DNA of 44,967 bases from Pseudomonadota bacterium (GCA_029777935.1 JAKORH010000107.1:1-44967); one strand, 5' to 3'; shown: positions 8,533 to 17,275, numbered from the stretch's first letter. The notes: generated from the sequence alone by a model not told the origin. Program-made: numbers and translations.

Positions 8533-10760
8533 TGCGCGGCCGGCGTTGCAGCGTGCCGGACGCGCCGAAGGAACCCGGCCTGGTACAGGATGTCGAGCAC
8601 GCCGCGAAAGTCTGGCGGGGCCACCTCGAATTCGTCTTCCCAGTCGGCGATCGTGAACCCGGCCGTCTCGGCGCGCGTCAGGTTGCGCAGCAGCCGGGGC
8701 ACCCAATCCAGTTGCGCCGGGATCCTGATCTCGCCGGCGACCTGACCACCGGTTACGAGCAGGAAACGCAGCTTGCCCTCCGGGTCCGCGGGCTGGACGA
8801 TCTCCGCACCGGCCGCCACGCCGATGTGATCGTCGGCCCGCCACGCAAGCGACGAGATGACGGGCACCGCTTCGAACGCCTTCTTGATCGCGGGCCAGTC
8901 GGCATCCGCGACCAGTGCGGGTCCCGCCTTCCTTTCGCGCTGCGCGCGGAAGTCCTGCGCTGCGGGTGCGCGGCACTGCTCGGCGAAGATCGCGATCACC
9001 ATGCACTCCATCAGGCGCGCGCCGTCGACGTAGAAGGTGCCGTGTCGCTCGAGCACGCTGTGCGCCAGCGCGCCGAGCGCATCGCGATCGAACGGGAAGC
9101 TCGGCAGGTCGGGGTATTTCGACAGAAACGCGGGTACGGTCCGCTGCAGCATCATGTGCACCATGATGTCGATCGAGCGCGTGTCGCCGGCGTCGATGAA
9201 GGGGACCTTCGGGTGGCGCGGATCGAAGTCGGGCAGGTACGGCTGCGCCGCGCCGCGGACGATCGACTTGTTCCAGAACAGCTCGGCGTGCAGTTCTCCC
9301 GGTACCGACGCCAGCAGCTCCACCAGCCGGTGATCGAGAAACGGCACGCGCGCCTCCATGCTCTGCGACATGCTGGTGCGATCCTCGTGCCACAGGTTGT
9401 AGTGCTGCAACTGCAGCGCCAGGCGCCGCATCATCTCGTGGTAGCTCGCGCGAAGCGGCCGTTCGCTCGCGCGGCGCGTGCGCAACTGGCACAGGTGCGC
9501 GGGCGTGTGCGCTTCCAGCGCGTCGTAGAAGCGCAGGTTGGGCCGCACCTCGTCGTCGATGTACTCGGCCCAGTTGCCGCGCGGGCGGTCGATGCGGCGC
9601 GAATATCCGCCCGCGAACTCGTCCGCGCCCTGACCCAGCAGCACGACCTTCAGATCCGGGCATTCGCGGCGCGCGGCGCGATGCAGTTCCTCCTTGAAGA
9701 TCCATTCCGGATCGAAGCGCGGCGAATCCATCATCCACACCGATTGCTCGAGGCGCACGAGGTCGAACGCGATGGCGTCGAGCTGGGTGCGGTAGTCGAA
9801 CAGCACGGGAAACCACGGCAGGCCGAGCCTCGCGGTAGTGCGCCTCGCGCTGGCCACGTCGCCGCTCAAGAACGATCCGCGTTCGACCACGCTGAAGCAG
9901 GCAAGCCTGCGCCCGCGCGCGCCGACGATTCCCGCAAGCAGCGTCGAGTCGAGTCCGCCGCTCAGGTGCAGGCCGACGGTCACGTCGCTCATCAGATGCT
10001 CGGCCGTCGCGGTCTCGAGCAGACGCGCGTATTCGCGCCGGTACGCGGCCGCGTCGGTCCCGCAGCGCGCGCTGCCGAGATGATCTTCGAGGGCCCACCA
10101 GGCTCGCGTCTCCGTCTTCTCTGCCGAGGCCGCCATCCAGTGCCCGCCCGGCAGGTGCTCGACGCCGCGCACGTACGTGGCCACCGGCGACCGCATCTGC
10201 GCCACCGGCACGTCGAGCACGCTCCAATCGAGTTCGCGCGGGCAGCGCGGATGCGCGATCAGCGCCTTCAGTTCCGAGCCGAACAGCAGGCCGTCCGGCA
10301 GGCGCGCGACGTAAAGCGGTTTGATGCCGAGGCGATCGCGCGCCAGCAGCAGGCGCTGCCGGGACCGGTCCCAGAACGCGAGCGCGAACATGCCGTGCAG
10401 TCGCGCCAAGCCTTCGGCATCGTGCTCGCCGATCAGATGCAGCGCCGCTTCGGAGTCCGAGTGGGTGGCGAAGCGATGGCGTGCGCCGAGCTCGGACCGC
10501 AGCGATTCGTGGTTGTAGATCTCGCCGTTCACCACGATCAGCCGATTGCCGTCCTCGCTGAACAGCGGCTGGCGTCCGCCGGCAAGGTCGACGATCGACA
10601 GGCGCCTGAACGCCAGCGACAGCACGCCGTCGTCGTAGAACTGCTCGTCGTCGGGGCCACGATGCGCGATCGCGCGGCTCATCGCGCGCAGGATGTCGAG
10701 CCGCTCCTCACGCGCGAGCGCCTGGCGACCGAACGAAACGAAACCGGCGAATCCGCACAC
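8529..10760 (-). CDS. asnB: Asparagine synthetase (glutamine-hydrolysing) AsnB-type amidotransferase with C-terminal extension
   Basis: Class II glutamine amidotransferase: it hydrolyses glutamine and passes ammonia to an adenylated carboxylate, usually aspartate. The start is GTG at 10758-10760, because this puts the nucleophile at position 2 (CGFAGF) and has AGGAGA seven bases upstream. The glutaminase domain includes IAHRGPDDEQFYDD and IVVNGEIYNHESLR. The synthetase domain has the PP-loop SGGLDS (267-272), LLGQGADEFAGGYSR and SMEARVPFLDHRLVE. At 743 residues it is longer than usual AsnB (about 550-650). The last 130 or so residues, ending in FEVAPPDFRGVLDILYQAGF, form an extension I cannot assign. 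Its TAG stop lies in the MITE end. It stands alone, so a role in free asparagine synthesis or in a cell-surface or natural-product pathway is open. Confidence 0.88.
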   Translation of the reverse strand: MCGFAGFVSFGRQALAREERLDILRAMSRAIAHRGPDDEQFYDDGVLSLAFRRLSIVDLAGGRQPLFSEDGNRLIVVNGEIYNHESLRSELGARHRFATHSDSEAALHLIGEHDAEGLARLHGMFALAFWDRSRQRLLLARDRLGIKPLYVARLPDGLLFGSELKALIAHPRCPRELDWSVLDVPVAQMRSPVATYVRGVEHLPGGHWMAASAEKTETRAWWALEDHLGSARCGTDAAAYRREYARLLETATAEHLMSDVTVGLHLSGGLDSTLLAGIVGARGRRLACFSVVERGSFLSGDVASARRTTARLGLPWFPVLFDYRTQLDAIAFDLVRLEQSVWMMDSPRFDPEWIFKEELHRAARRECPDLKVVLLGQGADEFAGGYSRRIDRPRGNWAEYIDDEVRPNLRFYDALEAHTPAHLCQLRTRRASERPLRASYHEMMRRLALQLQHYNLWHEDRTSMSQSMEARVPFLDHRLVELLASVPGELHAELFWNKSIVRGAAQPYLPDFDPRHPKVPFIDAGDTRSIDIMVHMMLQRTVPAFLSKYPDLPSFPFDRDALGALAHSVLERHGTFYVDGARLMECMVIAIFAEQCRAPAAQDFRAQRERKAGPALVADADWPAIKKAFEAVPVISSLAWRADDHIGVAAGAEIVQPADPEGKLRFLLVTGGQVAGEIRIPAQLDWVPRLLRNLTRAETAGFTIADWEDEFEVAPPDFRGVLDILYQAGFLRRVRHAATPAAH

Positions 10761-10767
10761 CGCGCGC

Positions 10768-10773
10768 TCTCCT
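10768..10773 (-). promoter_or_regulatory. Ribosome binding site that fixes the asnB GTG start
   Basis: On the minus strand AGGAGA lies seven bases before the GTG at 10760. Together with the required Cys at position 2 this rules out the longer reading from the ATG at 10811, which would bury the catalytic cysteine behind 18 extra residues. Confidence 0.8.
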
Positions 10774-10880
10774 GCGTCCCTGCCTACAGGGCGGTTCGCA
10801 TCGTACTTCAACGTAGGTGTTAACCCGAGTCAGCCGATCGTCGTACCCCCGCTTGAACGGATTCACGGCCGGAGATCCGG

Positions 10881-11490
10881 CTATTGATTTTGAGACTGGC
10901 TTGCCTTGATGATCCGCGCCCAGGTTTCCGAGTACGCGCGCACGAGCCCGGCCAGTGCGTCCGCCGGCATCAAGTCGACGTTCAGGCCGAGCGAGGTCCG
11001 CCGGTCTCGCACTTCGGCGATTGCGAGCACCTTCGTCACGGCCGCGGCGAAATGATCGGGCGCCGATTGCGGGGTGCCGGCGGGCGCGAAGAAGCCGTAG
11101 TAGGGAACATCCTCGAAGCCGGCGAGACCGAGTTCAGCGAACGTGGGCACGTCGGGCAGCACGGGCTGGCGCCGCCCGCCGAGCACCGCGATCACGCGCA
11201 GCTTGCCGGCGCGATGGTTCTCGATGAAGTCGCGAATCGATTCGACGTGGCCGGGATCTGGTTGCCCACCATGTCGGCCGTCCTCGGCGCGCTGCCGCGA
11301 TACGGTGCGGCGACGAGATCGAGCCTGTACTTGTGGCCAATCACCTTGACCAGCAACTCCGGCACCGACGCCGACGCCGGCATGCCGATCTTTCTGCTCG
11401 CTCCCCGCGACTTCACCCACGCGACGTAGGCGTCGAACGCCTTCGCGGACGTGCCGCTCGAAGCCGCGAGCCCGTTGACCTTGCGGGCCG
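10881..11490 (-). pseudogene. Decayed Bug/TctC-family tricarboxylate-type solute receptor
   Basis: Bug receptors are periplasmic binding proteins of about 320 residues, very abundant in Burkholderiales. Here two pieces are visible in different frames. The middle piece (about 11255-11490) reads AFDAYVAWVKSRGASRKIG...YRGSAPRTADMVGNQIPAT. The C-terminal piece (10881 to about 11250) reads IRDFIENHRAGKLRVIAVLGGRR...FFAPAGTPQSAPDHF...LVRAYSETWARIIKA. The frame change falls near 11250-11262 and is consistent with a small deletion. The N-terminal third, including the signal peptide, is missing; 11491-11637 upstream shows no match I can recognise. A sequencing error could explain one frameshift but not the missing start. 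Confidence 0.8.
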
Positions 11491-11637
11491 GCGCACGGAC
11501 TCCGGGATTACCCCGAAGTCTTCGGAACGCACTGACAGCCCGCACATCCCGCCGGTCCGACGGTCGCGGATCGTCTTGTTCGTTCGACGGCCGGAGTGCT
11601 TGAATCCCAGCTTCACCCACATTCGGTTTTCCCCGCA

Positions 11638-13146
11638 ATGTTCTCCGACCGACGACTTCTTGCCGCCGCCCTGCTGGCGCTGCTCGTCGCGGTCGTCGGC
11701 GTCACGGATCTCCGACCGGTCCTCAACGACAACGAAGCCGTGCGCCTGATTCCCGGCGTGCGGCTGTGGGATCCCAGCCAGTTCGACGGAGACTGGTCAT
11801 TCGAGCATGCCGATCCAAGCTCGAAGCTGTTCGACGGACTCGTCGCCGCGATGTTGCAGATCGGTCCTCCGACCCTGATCGCGCTCGGCGGCCGGGTCGC
11901 GATGTTCGGGGTACTCCTCTATCTTGTCTGGCGGCTGGCGACGCGCGTCGGAACGCCGGCGCACGCGCTGTTTGCGGGGCTGTGCGGCTGGTACCTGCTC
12001 GGCCAGACGGCGGTGGCGGGAGAGTGGATCGTCCGCGGCTTCGAGCCAAAGGTGTTCAGCTACGCGTTCCTGCTGGCGGCGATGTTGGCGTATTTCGAAG
12101 ATCGGCGCATCGCGGGCGCGGCATTTCTCGCACTGACTTTCGTGGCCCACCCTTTCGTCGGTCTCTGGGGCGGCGGCTCGCTGGTCGCGGCGCTCGTCAC
12201 CGAAAGGCGCCGCGAGGGGTCGCTGCTGTCGGCCGCGATCCTTGCGGCGCTGGCGATCGTCGGTGTCGTCCTGTTCCTGTACGCCGAACCGTTCGACATG
12301 GAGGACATGCGGCTCTATGTCCATTTTCGCAACCCCCATCATCTCGATCCCGTCGCCTTCGGATCGCGCGCACAGATACTTCTGGGTTTGATCGCGCTCG
12401 GCGTCGTGATCCTGTCTCGCGCCCGCGCATCGGTGTGGACGCTGCTCGACCGCTGGCTGTTCTTCGTCAACCTGTCCTTTGCAGCGGGCCTGTTGGCATG
12501 GGCGCTGGATTTCACGCCGTTGCTCGCCACCTACCCGTTCCGCATTGCTCCGATGGCCGATCTGCTCGCGGCGTGCGTTCTCATCGCGGAGTGGGTGTTC
12601 GACCGAACATCGATCCGCGCGTGGACCCGCTTCGCGATCGTTTCGGCGCTCGCAGCGTCGTGCGCCTTTCGCGTCTGGGACCGCCACTACGGATTCGAAG
12701 TCGCCTGGAAGAGCTTCGTGACGCGAACCGACCAGGCGCACCGACCCATCGTGTCATGGCTGCGGTCCAATACCGGCAAGGATGCGCTGGCCGCCCTGCC
12801 GCCGGAGGACGTTTCGCTGTGGTTCCTCTCCGGCCGGCCGCAGTTCGTGTCGTTCAAGTATCACCCGCCGCAGGAAATGAGCGAATGGCTCGAGCGCCTG
12901 AAGGCACTGAACGGCGGGAAGGACTTCTCGGGGTCGGGATTCGGCGCCATGGCTGAACTGCGCGCGAACTATCCGCGGCTTGCCAGCGCGGACCTGGTGG
13001 CGTTGCGCGATCAGTACCACGTGCGGTACTACGTCACGACGATGCGCCGCGATGACCTGGTGCGCGCCGAAGTCTTCAGCGATCCGCCGTACAACGTGTA
13101 CGACCTAGCGCGGCTCGACACCGAAACAATGTCCAGCGGCCGATAG
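11638..13146 (+). CDS. Polytopic membrane protein of unknown function
   Basis: A 502-residue protein with about nine or ten predicted membrane helices in the first 350 residues, starting with MFSDRRLLAAALLALLVAVVGV, then a soluble C-terminal region of about 140 residues (WLRSNTGKDALAALPPEDVSLWFLSGRPQFVSFKYHPP...). The layout, with an acidic loop LNDNEA soon after helix 1 and a late soluble domain, resembles GT-C-type glycosyltransferase-like membrane proteins or DUF6798-type proteins; this is a guess from shape, not a firm family call. ATG 11638 is preferred over an in-frame GTG at 11596 because the hydrophobic first helix follows it directly. It stands alone between the Bug pseudogene and a convergent nuclease-like gene. 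Confidence 0.75.
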   Translation: MFSDRRLLAAALLALLVAVVGVTDLRPVLNDNEAVRLIPGVRLWDPSQFDGDWSFEHADPSSKLFDGLVAAMLQIGPPTLIALGGRVAMFGVLLYLVWRLATRVGTPAHALFAGLCGWYLLGQTAVAGEWIVRGFEPKVFSYAFLLAAMLAYFEDRRIAGAAFLALTFVAHPFVGLWGGGSLVAALVTERRREGSLLSAAILAALAIVGVVLFLYAEPFDMEDMRLYVHFRNPHHLDPVAFGSRAQILLGLIALGVVILSRARASVWTLLDRWLFFVNLSFAAGLLAWALDFTPLLATYPFRIAPMADLLAACVLIAEWVFDRTSIRAWTRFAIVSALAASCAFRVWDRHYGFEVAWKSFVTRTDQAHRPIVSWLRSNTGKDALAALPPEDVSLWFLSGRPQFVSFKYHPPQEMSEWLERLKALNGGKDFSGSGFGAMAELRANYPRLASADLVALRDQYHVRYYVTTMRRDDLVRAEVFSDPPYNVYDLARLDTETMSSGR

Positions 13147-13164
13147 CTGCGCGGAGCAGCGCGC

Positions 13165-14013
13165 TCACTCGAGCTCGATCAACAGCGGCTGGTGATCGGA
13201 GGCCTGCGTGATCGAATCGACCTCGATCCGGCGCACGCGCGCGCGCAAGTCCTCGGTGACGAAGAAGAAGTCGCATGCGTACGGCTCGGGCCACTGCACG
13301 CGGTCGTAGACGCCGTTGGTGTGCACGTGCGGCCGGCCCGGATTCGCGATTGTCCATGCGTCGACGAACGCCGGCGCGCCGTCGGGGAAGGGTGCCTGCA
13401 GGCGTGCGTGCAGCAGATCGTCGGGGCGGAAGTTGAAGTCTGCCGTCAGGATCGCTGACGCCGTCTGCGATGGCGAGGCAAACGGCGTTTCCGGCTTGCC
13501 GGGAATTCCTGGACGCCGCGCACGCTCGCACGCCTCCGCATGATGCGCGCGAATCGCCACCACCTGCGCGGCGCGTTGCCGCGCCGAGAAGTACTCGAGG
13601 TGCGTGGTCATCACGCGCAGCGGGCCGAACGGCGCCTCGACCGCAGCATCGATCAGCATGCGCGGCATGCTCCTGGCCTCGGGGTCGGCCGGCCACGGTA
13701 ACTGTATGCGCAGGGCTTGCCGCACCGGCAGGCGCGACAGGATCAGGTTGCCGAATGCGCGCCGCGAGCCGTCCGGCGCGATCGTGTCGACGCCCGCGCC
13801 GGGAATCGCGGCGAACCCGGGCAGAAGCTGCGCCAGCATTTCGAACTGGTTTTCGCCGGCGCTGCCGGGCAGCGCGGGGAAGTTCGCGGCAACCTCCTGC
13901 AGGCACAGCACGTCGAAGTCCGCCAGCGCGCGCGCGCGCGCGACGATGCGCGCCGGATCGACGCGGCCATCGACTCCGCGGCACCACTGGATGTTCCAGG
14001 TGATCAGCTTCAC
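13165..14013 (-). CDS. Endonuclease/exonuclease/phosphatase family protein
   Basis: Metal-dependent phosphodiesterase of the DNase I / exonuclease III / sphingomyelinase superfamily; the substrate is unknown. The family motifs appear in order: LITWNIQWCRG, DVLCLQEV (catalytic Glu), VMTTHLEYFS, ILTADFNFRPDD and SDHQPLLIELE (catalytic Asp-His). GTG at 14011-14013 is taken as the start, giving VKLITWNIQW and 282 residues. The longer frame from 14109 only adds a translated intergenic repeat (SFPRKRESS...DARFRGHD), so it is rejected. No signal peptide is seen. It follows the ugp-like transporter genes on the same strand with a repeat between, so co-transcription is possible but unproven. Confidence 0.85.
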   Translation of the reverse strand: MKLITWNIQWCRGVDGRVDPARIVARARALADFDVLCLQEVAANFPALPGSAGENQFEMLAQLLPGFAAIPGAGVDTIAPDGSRRAFGNLILSRLPVRQALRIQLPWPADPEARSMPRMLIDAAVEAPFGPLRVMTTHLEYFSARQRAAQVVAIRAHHAEACERARRPGIPGKPETPFASPSQTASAILTADFNFRPDDLLHARLQAPFPDGAPAFVDAWTIANPGRPHVHTNGVYDRVQWPEPYACDFFFVTEDLRARVRRIEVDSITQASDHQPLLIELE

Positions 14014-14026
14014 TCGACGTCTTTCG

Positions 14027-14103
14027 GTGTCATGCCCGCGAAAGCGGGCATCCAGCCCGCACGTCGCGAAGGCACTGGATTCCCGCTTGCGCGGGAATGA
14101 CAC
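14027..14103. repeat. Inverted repeat, CGCGAAAGCGGG family
   Basis: Imperfect palindrome with arms GTGTCATGCCCGCGAAAGCG and CGCTTGCGCGGGAATGACAC, enclosing ATCCAG...CTGGAT. The same family occurs at 17121-17218, 29591-29619, 31876-31944 and 31991-32018. In translation it gives the well-known spurious peptides of the PAKAGIQ or RKRESS type. Confidence 0.9.
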
Positions 14104-14133
14104 CTGCATCGCGCGCTCTTGTCGGTCCCGTGC

Positions 14134-14952
14134 TCACTTGATCCCCGCCTGCATGAACGACTGGATGAACTGGCGCTGGAACAGCAGGAACGCGATCAGC
14201 AGCGGCGCGACCGCGGTGAGAGTGCCGGCGCTGATGACCGCCCAGTCCACTCCCGACTCGGGCGCGCCGAAGATCGCCAGTCCCACGGTCAGCGGCCGCG
14301 TCTCGATCGAATTCGTAATGATCAGCGGCCACAGGAAGTTGTTCCAGTGATAGCTGACCGAGACCAACCCGTAGGCGAGATAGGTCGGCCGCGCCAGCGG
14401 CACGTACACGCGCCACAGCACGCCGAGCAAGCCGCAGCCTTCGACGCGCGCGGCGTCCTCCAGCTCGCGCGGCACGGTCTTGAAGGTCTGCCGCAGCAGG
14501 AAGATGCCGAACGCGCTGGCCATGTACGGCAGCCCGATGCCGACGATCGTGTCGACCAGCCCGAGCCGGCTCATCGTGCGGTAGTTCTCGACGATCAGCA
14601 CCTCGGGCATCACCATCAACTGCACCAGCACCAGCCCGAAAGCAATGTCGCGCCCGGCGAAGTCGAAGCGCGCGAATGCATACCCGGCCAGCGTGCACAG
14701 AACGAACTGCGCGGCGAGGATTATCGTCACCAGGATCATCGTGTTCAGGAAGTGGCGCGCAAACGGCGCGTGCGACCATGCCCTGGCGAAGTTGTCCAGC
14801 GTCAGCGGCGCCGACAGCCGGAAGTGCGTCGCCAGCTCCGCGGGATGGAACGCCGCCCAGAACGCGTACGCGAGCGGCGCGATCCACAGCAGCGCCAGCA
14901 GCCAGGCAGCTCCCGTTTCCAGCAATGGCGCGCGGGTGCCGGGCACGTTCAT
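14134..14952 (-). CDS. ugpE: CUT1-family sugar/glycerol-3-phosphate-type ABC transporter permease (UgpE/MalG-like)
   Basis: Second inner-membrane permease of a carbohydrate importer. The 272 residues carry six predicted membrane helices beginning WLLALLWIAPLAYAFWAAF, and the cytoplasmic EAA loop (ELEDAARVEGCGLLGVLWRVYVPLARP) that docks on the ATPase. The ATG at 14950-14952 overlaps the stop of the first permease gene by four bases (ATGA), so the two are translationally coupled. Order on the minus strand is ATPase, binding protein, permease, permease. The ugp name is by resemblance; the substrate could be glycerol-3-phosphate, a glycerophosphodiester or another polyol or sugar. Confidence 0.85.
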   Translation of the reverse strand: MNVPGTRAPLLETGAAWLLALLWIAPLAYAFWAAFHPAELATHFRLSAPLTLDNFARAWSHAPFARHFLNTMILVTIILAAQFVLCTLAGYAFARFDFAGRDIAFGLVLVQLMVMPEVLIVENYRTMSRLGLVDTIVGIGLPYMASAFGIFLLRQTFKTVPRELEDAARVEGCGLLGVLWRVYVPLARPTYLAYGLVSVSYHWNNFLWPLIITNSIETRPLTVGLAIFGAPESGVDWAVISAGTLTAVAPLLIAFLLFQRQFIQSFMQAGIK

Positions 14953-15812
14953 CGGTAGTGCACGCGCCTTTCAATGAGCGTGAACTGCAGCAGCGCCAGT
15001 GCCGCCAGGATCAGCAGCAGCACGACCGTCAGCGTGGAGGCGTACGCGGTGTCGAAGTAGCTGAAGGCGACCTGGTAGATGTAGTACAGCAGCAGGCTGG
15101 AGGCGTTGTCCGGTCCGCCCTTGGTCAGGATGAACAGGTGGTCGACCAGCTTGAACGAGTTGATCGTCGCGTTGACCAGCACGAACAGCGTCGTGGGCAT
15201 CAGCAGCGGGAACGTGACGCGCCAGAAGAAATACCAGCGCGACGCGCCCTCGATCTTCGCCGCCTCCTCCAGCTCGGGCGGCAGCGACTGCAGCGCGGCG
15301 AGGTAGAAGATCATGAAGAAGCCCGCTTCCTTCCACACCACCATCACCATCGTCGCGCCGAGCACGGTGTGCGGGTCGCCGAGCCAGTTGTGGCTCGGGC
15401 GGCCGATCAGCGCGCCCAACTGGTCGAGCAGTCCGATCTGCGGCGTGTAGAAGAAGAGCCAGATGTTGGCCACCGCGATCATCGGCAGGATGGTCGGCGT
15501 GAAGTACGCCAGCCGTACCAGCGCGCGCGCCGGCAGCTTGCCGTTGACCCACAGCGCCATCGCGAGCGCGAGCGCGATTCCGGTCGGTATCGTGCCGAGC
15601 GCGAACCAGAGGTTGTTGCCCAGCACCTGCCAGAACACCGGATCGTTCGCCAGCGCCGCATAGTTGTCGACGCCGACGAACCGGGACGGCCGGATCGCCG
15701 TCCCGGTGGAGAAGAAGCTGTCGATGAAAGTCGCCGCGGCCGGGTAGTGCGTGAACGCGACGAGCAGGATCGCGGCCGGCGTCAGCAGCAGCCAGCCGTA
15801 GACGTGCTTCAT
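14949..15812 (-). CDS. ugpA: CUT1-family ABC transporter permease (UgpA/MalF-like)
   Basis: First inner-membrane permease of the same importer. The 287 residues begin with a membrane helix (VYGWLLLTPAAILLVAFTHYPAAATFIDSFF), have about six helices, and carry the EAA loop ELEEAAKIEGASRWYFFWRVTFPLLMP. It starts 10 bp after the binding-protein stop and overlaps the next permease by four bases. Length and motif order are normal for the family. The ugp name is by resemblance only. Confidence 0.87.
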   Translation of the reverse strand: MKHVYGWLLLTPAAILLVAFTHYPAAATFIDSFFSTGTAIRPSRFVGVDNYAALANDPVFWQVLGNNLWFALGTIPTGIALALAMALWVNGKLPARALVRLAYFTPTILPMIAVANIWLFFYTPQIGLLDQLGALIGRPSHNWLGDPHTVLGATMVMVVWKEAGFFMIFYLAALQSLPPELEEAAKIEGASRWYFFWRVTFPLLMPTTLFVLVNATINSFKLVDHLFILTKGGPDNASSLLLYYIYQVAFSYFDTAYASTLTVVLLLILAALALLQFTLIERRVHYR

Positions 15813-15822
15813 CCTGTCTCGT

Positions 15823-17097
15823 TCATCGATAGGGTTTCAGCAGCCGATCGGCTTCCTGTTGCGCGGCCTTCAGCGCATCGGCGGGCGATTTCTGACCCGT
15901 CAGCGCGGCCTGGATCGCGTCATCGAGGAGCTTGCGCACGCGGCCCGTCTGGAACGTCGACAGTTCCGGCGTGGCGTACTGGAACTGGTCGCGCGCGACC
16001 AATGCCTGCGGAAACCCCGCCGCATACGCCTTCATCTTCGCAGTGTCGTACGCGTCGGGCCGCGTTGCGACGTAACCGGTCGCGATGCTCCAGTCGGCTG
16101 CGCGCTCCGGCGCGGTCATCCACTTGACGAACGCGAGCGCGGCCTTGCGCTCTTCAGGCGTGGTCTTCTTGAACAGATAGAAGTTGCCGCCGCCGGTCGG
16201 CGAGCCGCGCTGCTTCGATGCGGGCAACATCGCCACTCCGAACGGGAACTTCGCGCTGTCCTTCACCGCAGTGAGGTTGCCAGTCGTGTGCCACATCATC
16301 GCGGTCTTGCCCTCGGTGAAGGCCTGGCGCAGCGTGCCCCATTCGATCGTCCCTTCCGGCATCACCTTGTACTTCGCGCCCAGATCGCGCCAGAACTGCA
16401 GCGCGGCGATCACGTCGGGATTCGCGTAGTCGACGGCGTTGCCCTCGCGGTTCATCAGGTCGTGGCCGTTTTCGCGCGCGAAAGCCTGGAACATCCAGTA
16501 CGCGTAGCCGGTCGACGGCACCGTCACGCCCCAGCGCGTGACATTGCCGGCAGCGTCCTTCTTCACCAGCTTCGTCGCCACTTGCATCATCTCGTCCCAG
16601 GTCGCGGGCGGCTTGTCCGGGTCGAGGCCGGCTTCCTTGAACGCCTCCTTGTTCCAGTACAGCACGATCGTCGAGCGCTGGAACGGGATGCCGTAGACCT
16701 TGCCCTTGTAGGTGCCGTTCATCATCAGCGCCGGGTAGAACGCCTTCAGCCACGCCTTGTCCTCGGGCGTGGTGGCCACGTCGTCCCACGCGACGATCGC
16801 GTCTTGCTCGAGCAACTCGTACAGATCGATCGAGAACAGCACCGAAAGCGGCGCCGACTGCCCGGCCTTCAGCGCGGCAAGTGCCTTGATGCGCGCGTCG
16901 TCGTAGTTGCCGGCATAGATCGGGTTGACCTTGATGTCGAGATGCTCCTTTTCGAATTCGCGCGCGTAGCCGTCGATCACCTTGGTCAGCGGACCGCCGA
17001 CCGCGATCGGGTAGTAGAACGTCAGCTCGGTCGCGGCGCGCGCCGGCGTCGCGGTCGTGCACAGCGCCGCGATCAGGATTGCGAACAGCCATCTCAT
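15823..17097 (-). CDS. ugpB: Periplasmic substrate-binding protein of a CUT1 ABC transporter (UgpB-like)
   Basis: Captures the substrate in the periplasm and delivers it to the UgpA/UgpE-like permeases. The 424 residues begin with a signal peptide (MRWLFAILIAALCTTATPARA, cleavage before ATEL). Family features include YAREFEKEHLDIKVNPIYAG near the N terminus, YGIPFQRSTIVLYWNKEAFKEAG, TWDEMM and TGNLTAV. The ATG at 17095-17097 is fixed by an AGGAGGAGG tract just upstream on the minus strand. The longer in-frame reading to 17235 is translated repeat DNA. A copy of its first codons and ribosome binding site exists about 180 bp upstream at 17256-17290. The substrate cannot be settled from sequence alone. 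Confidence 0.88.
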   Translation of the reverse strand: MRWLFAILIAALCTTATPARAATELTFYYPIAVGGPLTKVIDGYAREFEKEHLDIKVNPIYAGNYDDARIKALAALKAGQSAPLSVLFSIDLYELLEQDAIVAWDDVATTPEDKAWLKAFYPALMMNGTYKGKVYGIPFQRSTIVLYWNKEAFKEAGLDPDKPPATWDEMMQVATKLVKKDAAGNVTRWGVTVPSTGYAYWMFQAFARENGHDLMNREGNAVDYANPDVIAALQFWRDLGAKYKVMPEGTIEWGTLRQAFTEGKTAMMWHTTGNLTAVKDSAKFPFGVAMLPASKQRGSPTGGGNFYLFKKTTPEERKAALAFVKWMTAPERAADWSIATGYVATRPDAYDTAKMKAYAAGFPQALVARDQFQYATPELSTFQTGRVRKLLDDAIQAALTGQKSPADALKAAQQEADRLLKPYR

Positions 17098-17120
17098 TGT
17101 CTTCCTCCTCCTGGTTGTGC

Positions 17121-17218
17121 CCGTGTCATTCCCGAGAAAGCGCTCGGAGTCATGTCCGCGAAAGCGGGCATCCAGTCCCATCACCGACTGGATTCCCGCT
17201 TGCGCGGGCATGACACGG
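17121..17218. repeat. Inverted repeat, CGCGAAAGCGGG family, nested form
   Basis: Outer arms CCGTGTCAT (17121-17129) and ATGACACGG enclose a full unit with arms CGCGAAAGCGGGCATCCAG and CTGGATTCCCGCTTGCGCGG. An extra partial left arm (TTCCCGAGAAAGCGCTCGG) suggests one unit inserted next to or into another. It lies in the leader of the UgpB-like gene. Confidence 0.85.
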
Positions 17219-17255
17219 GTAGTTTGCTGAATCATCCGACCGCCTGCACATCAAC

Positions 17256-17275
17256 ATTGCGAACAGCCATCTCAT
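17256..17275 (-). repeat. Duplicated start of the ugpB-like gene
   Basis: This 20-bp segment is identical to 17078-17097, the first codons of ugpB (minus strand ATGAGATGGCTGTTCGCAAT). The next bases upstream also resemble the ugpB ribosome binding site (GAGGAGGACGACCG against GAGGAGGAAGACA). It forms a decoy start that would read MRWLFAMLMCRRSDD before running into repeat DNA. The two copies flank the inverted repeat at 17121-17218. Confidence 0.9.

Noticed and set aside
8532..10823. 763-residue open frame on the plus strand opposite asnB
   Set aside because: Shadow of asnB in a GC-rich frame; no domain can be recognised and the minus strand has the full AsnB motif set.
14014..14109. N-terminal extension of the endonuclease/exonuclease/phosphatase protein
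   Set aside because: The extra codons are the translated CGCGAAAGCGGG repeat; the GTG at 14013 begins the conserved first strand.
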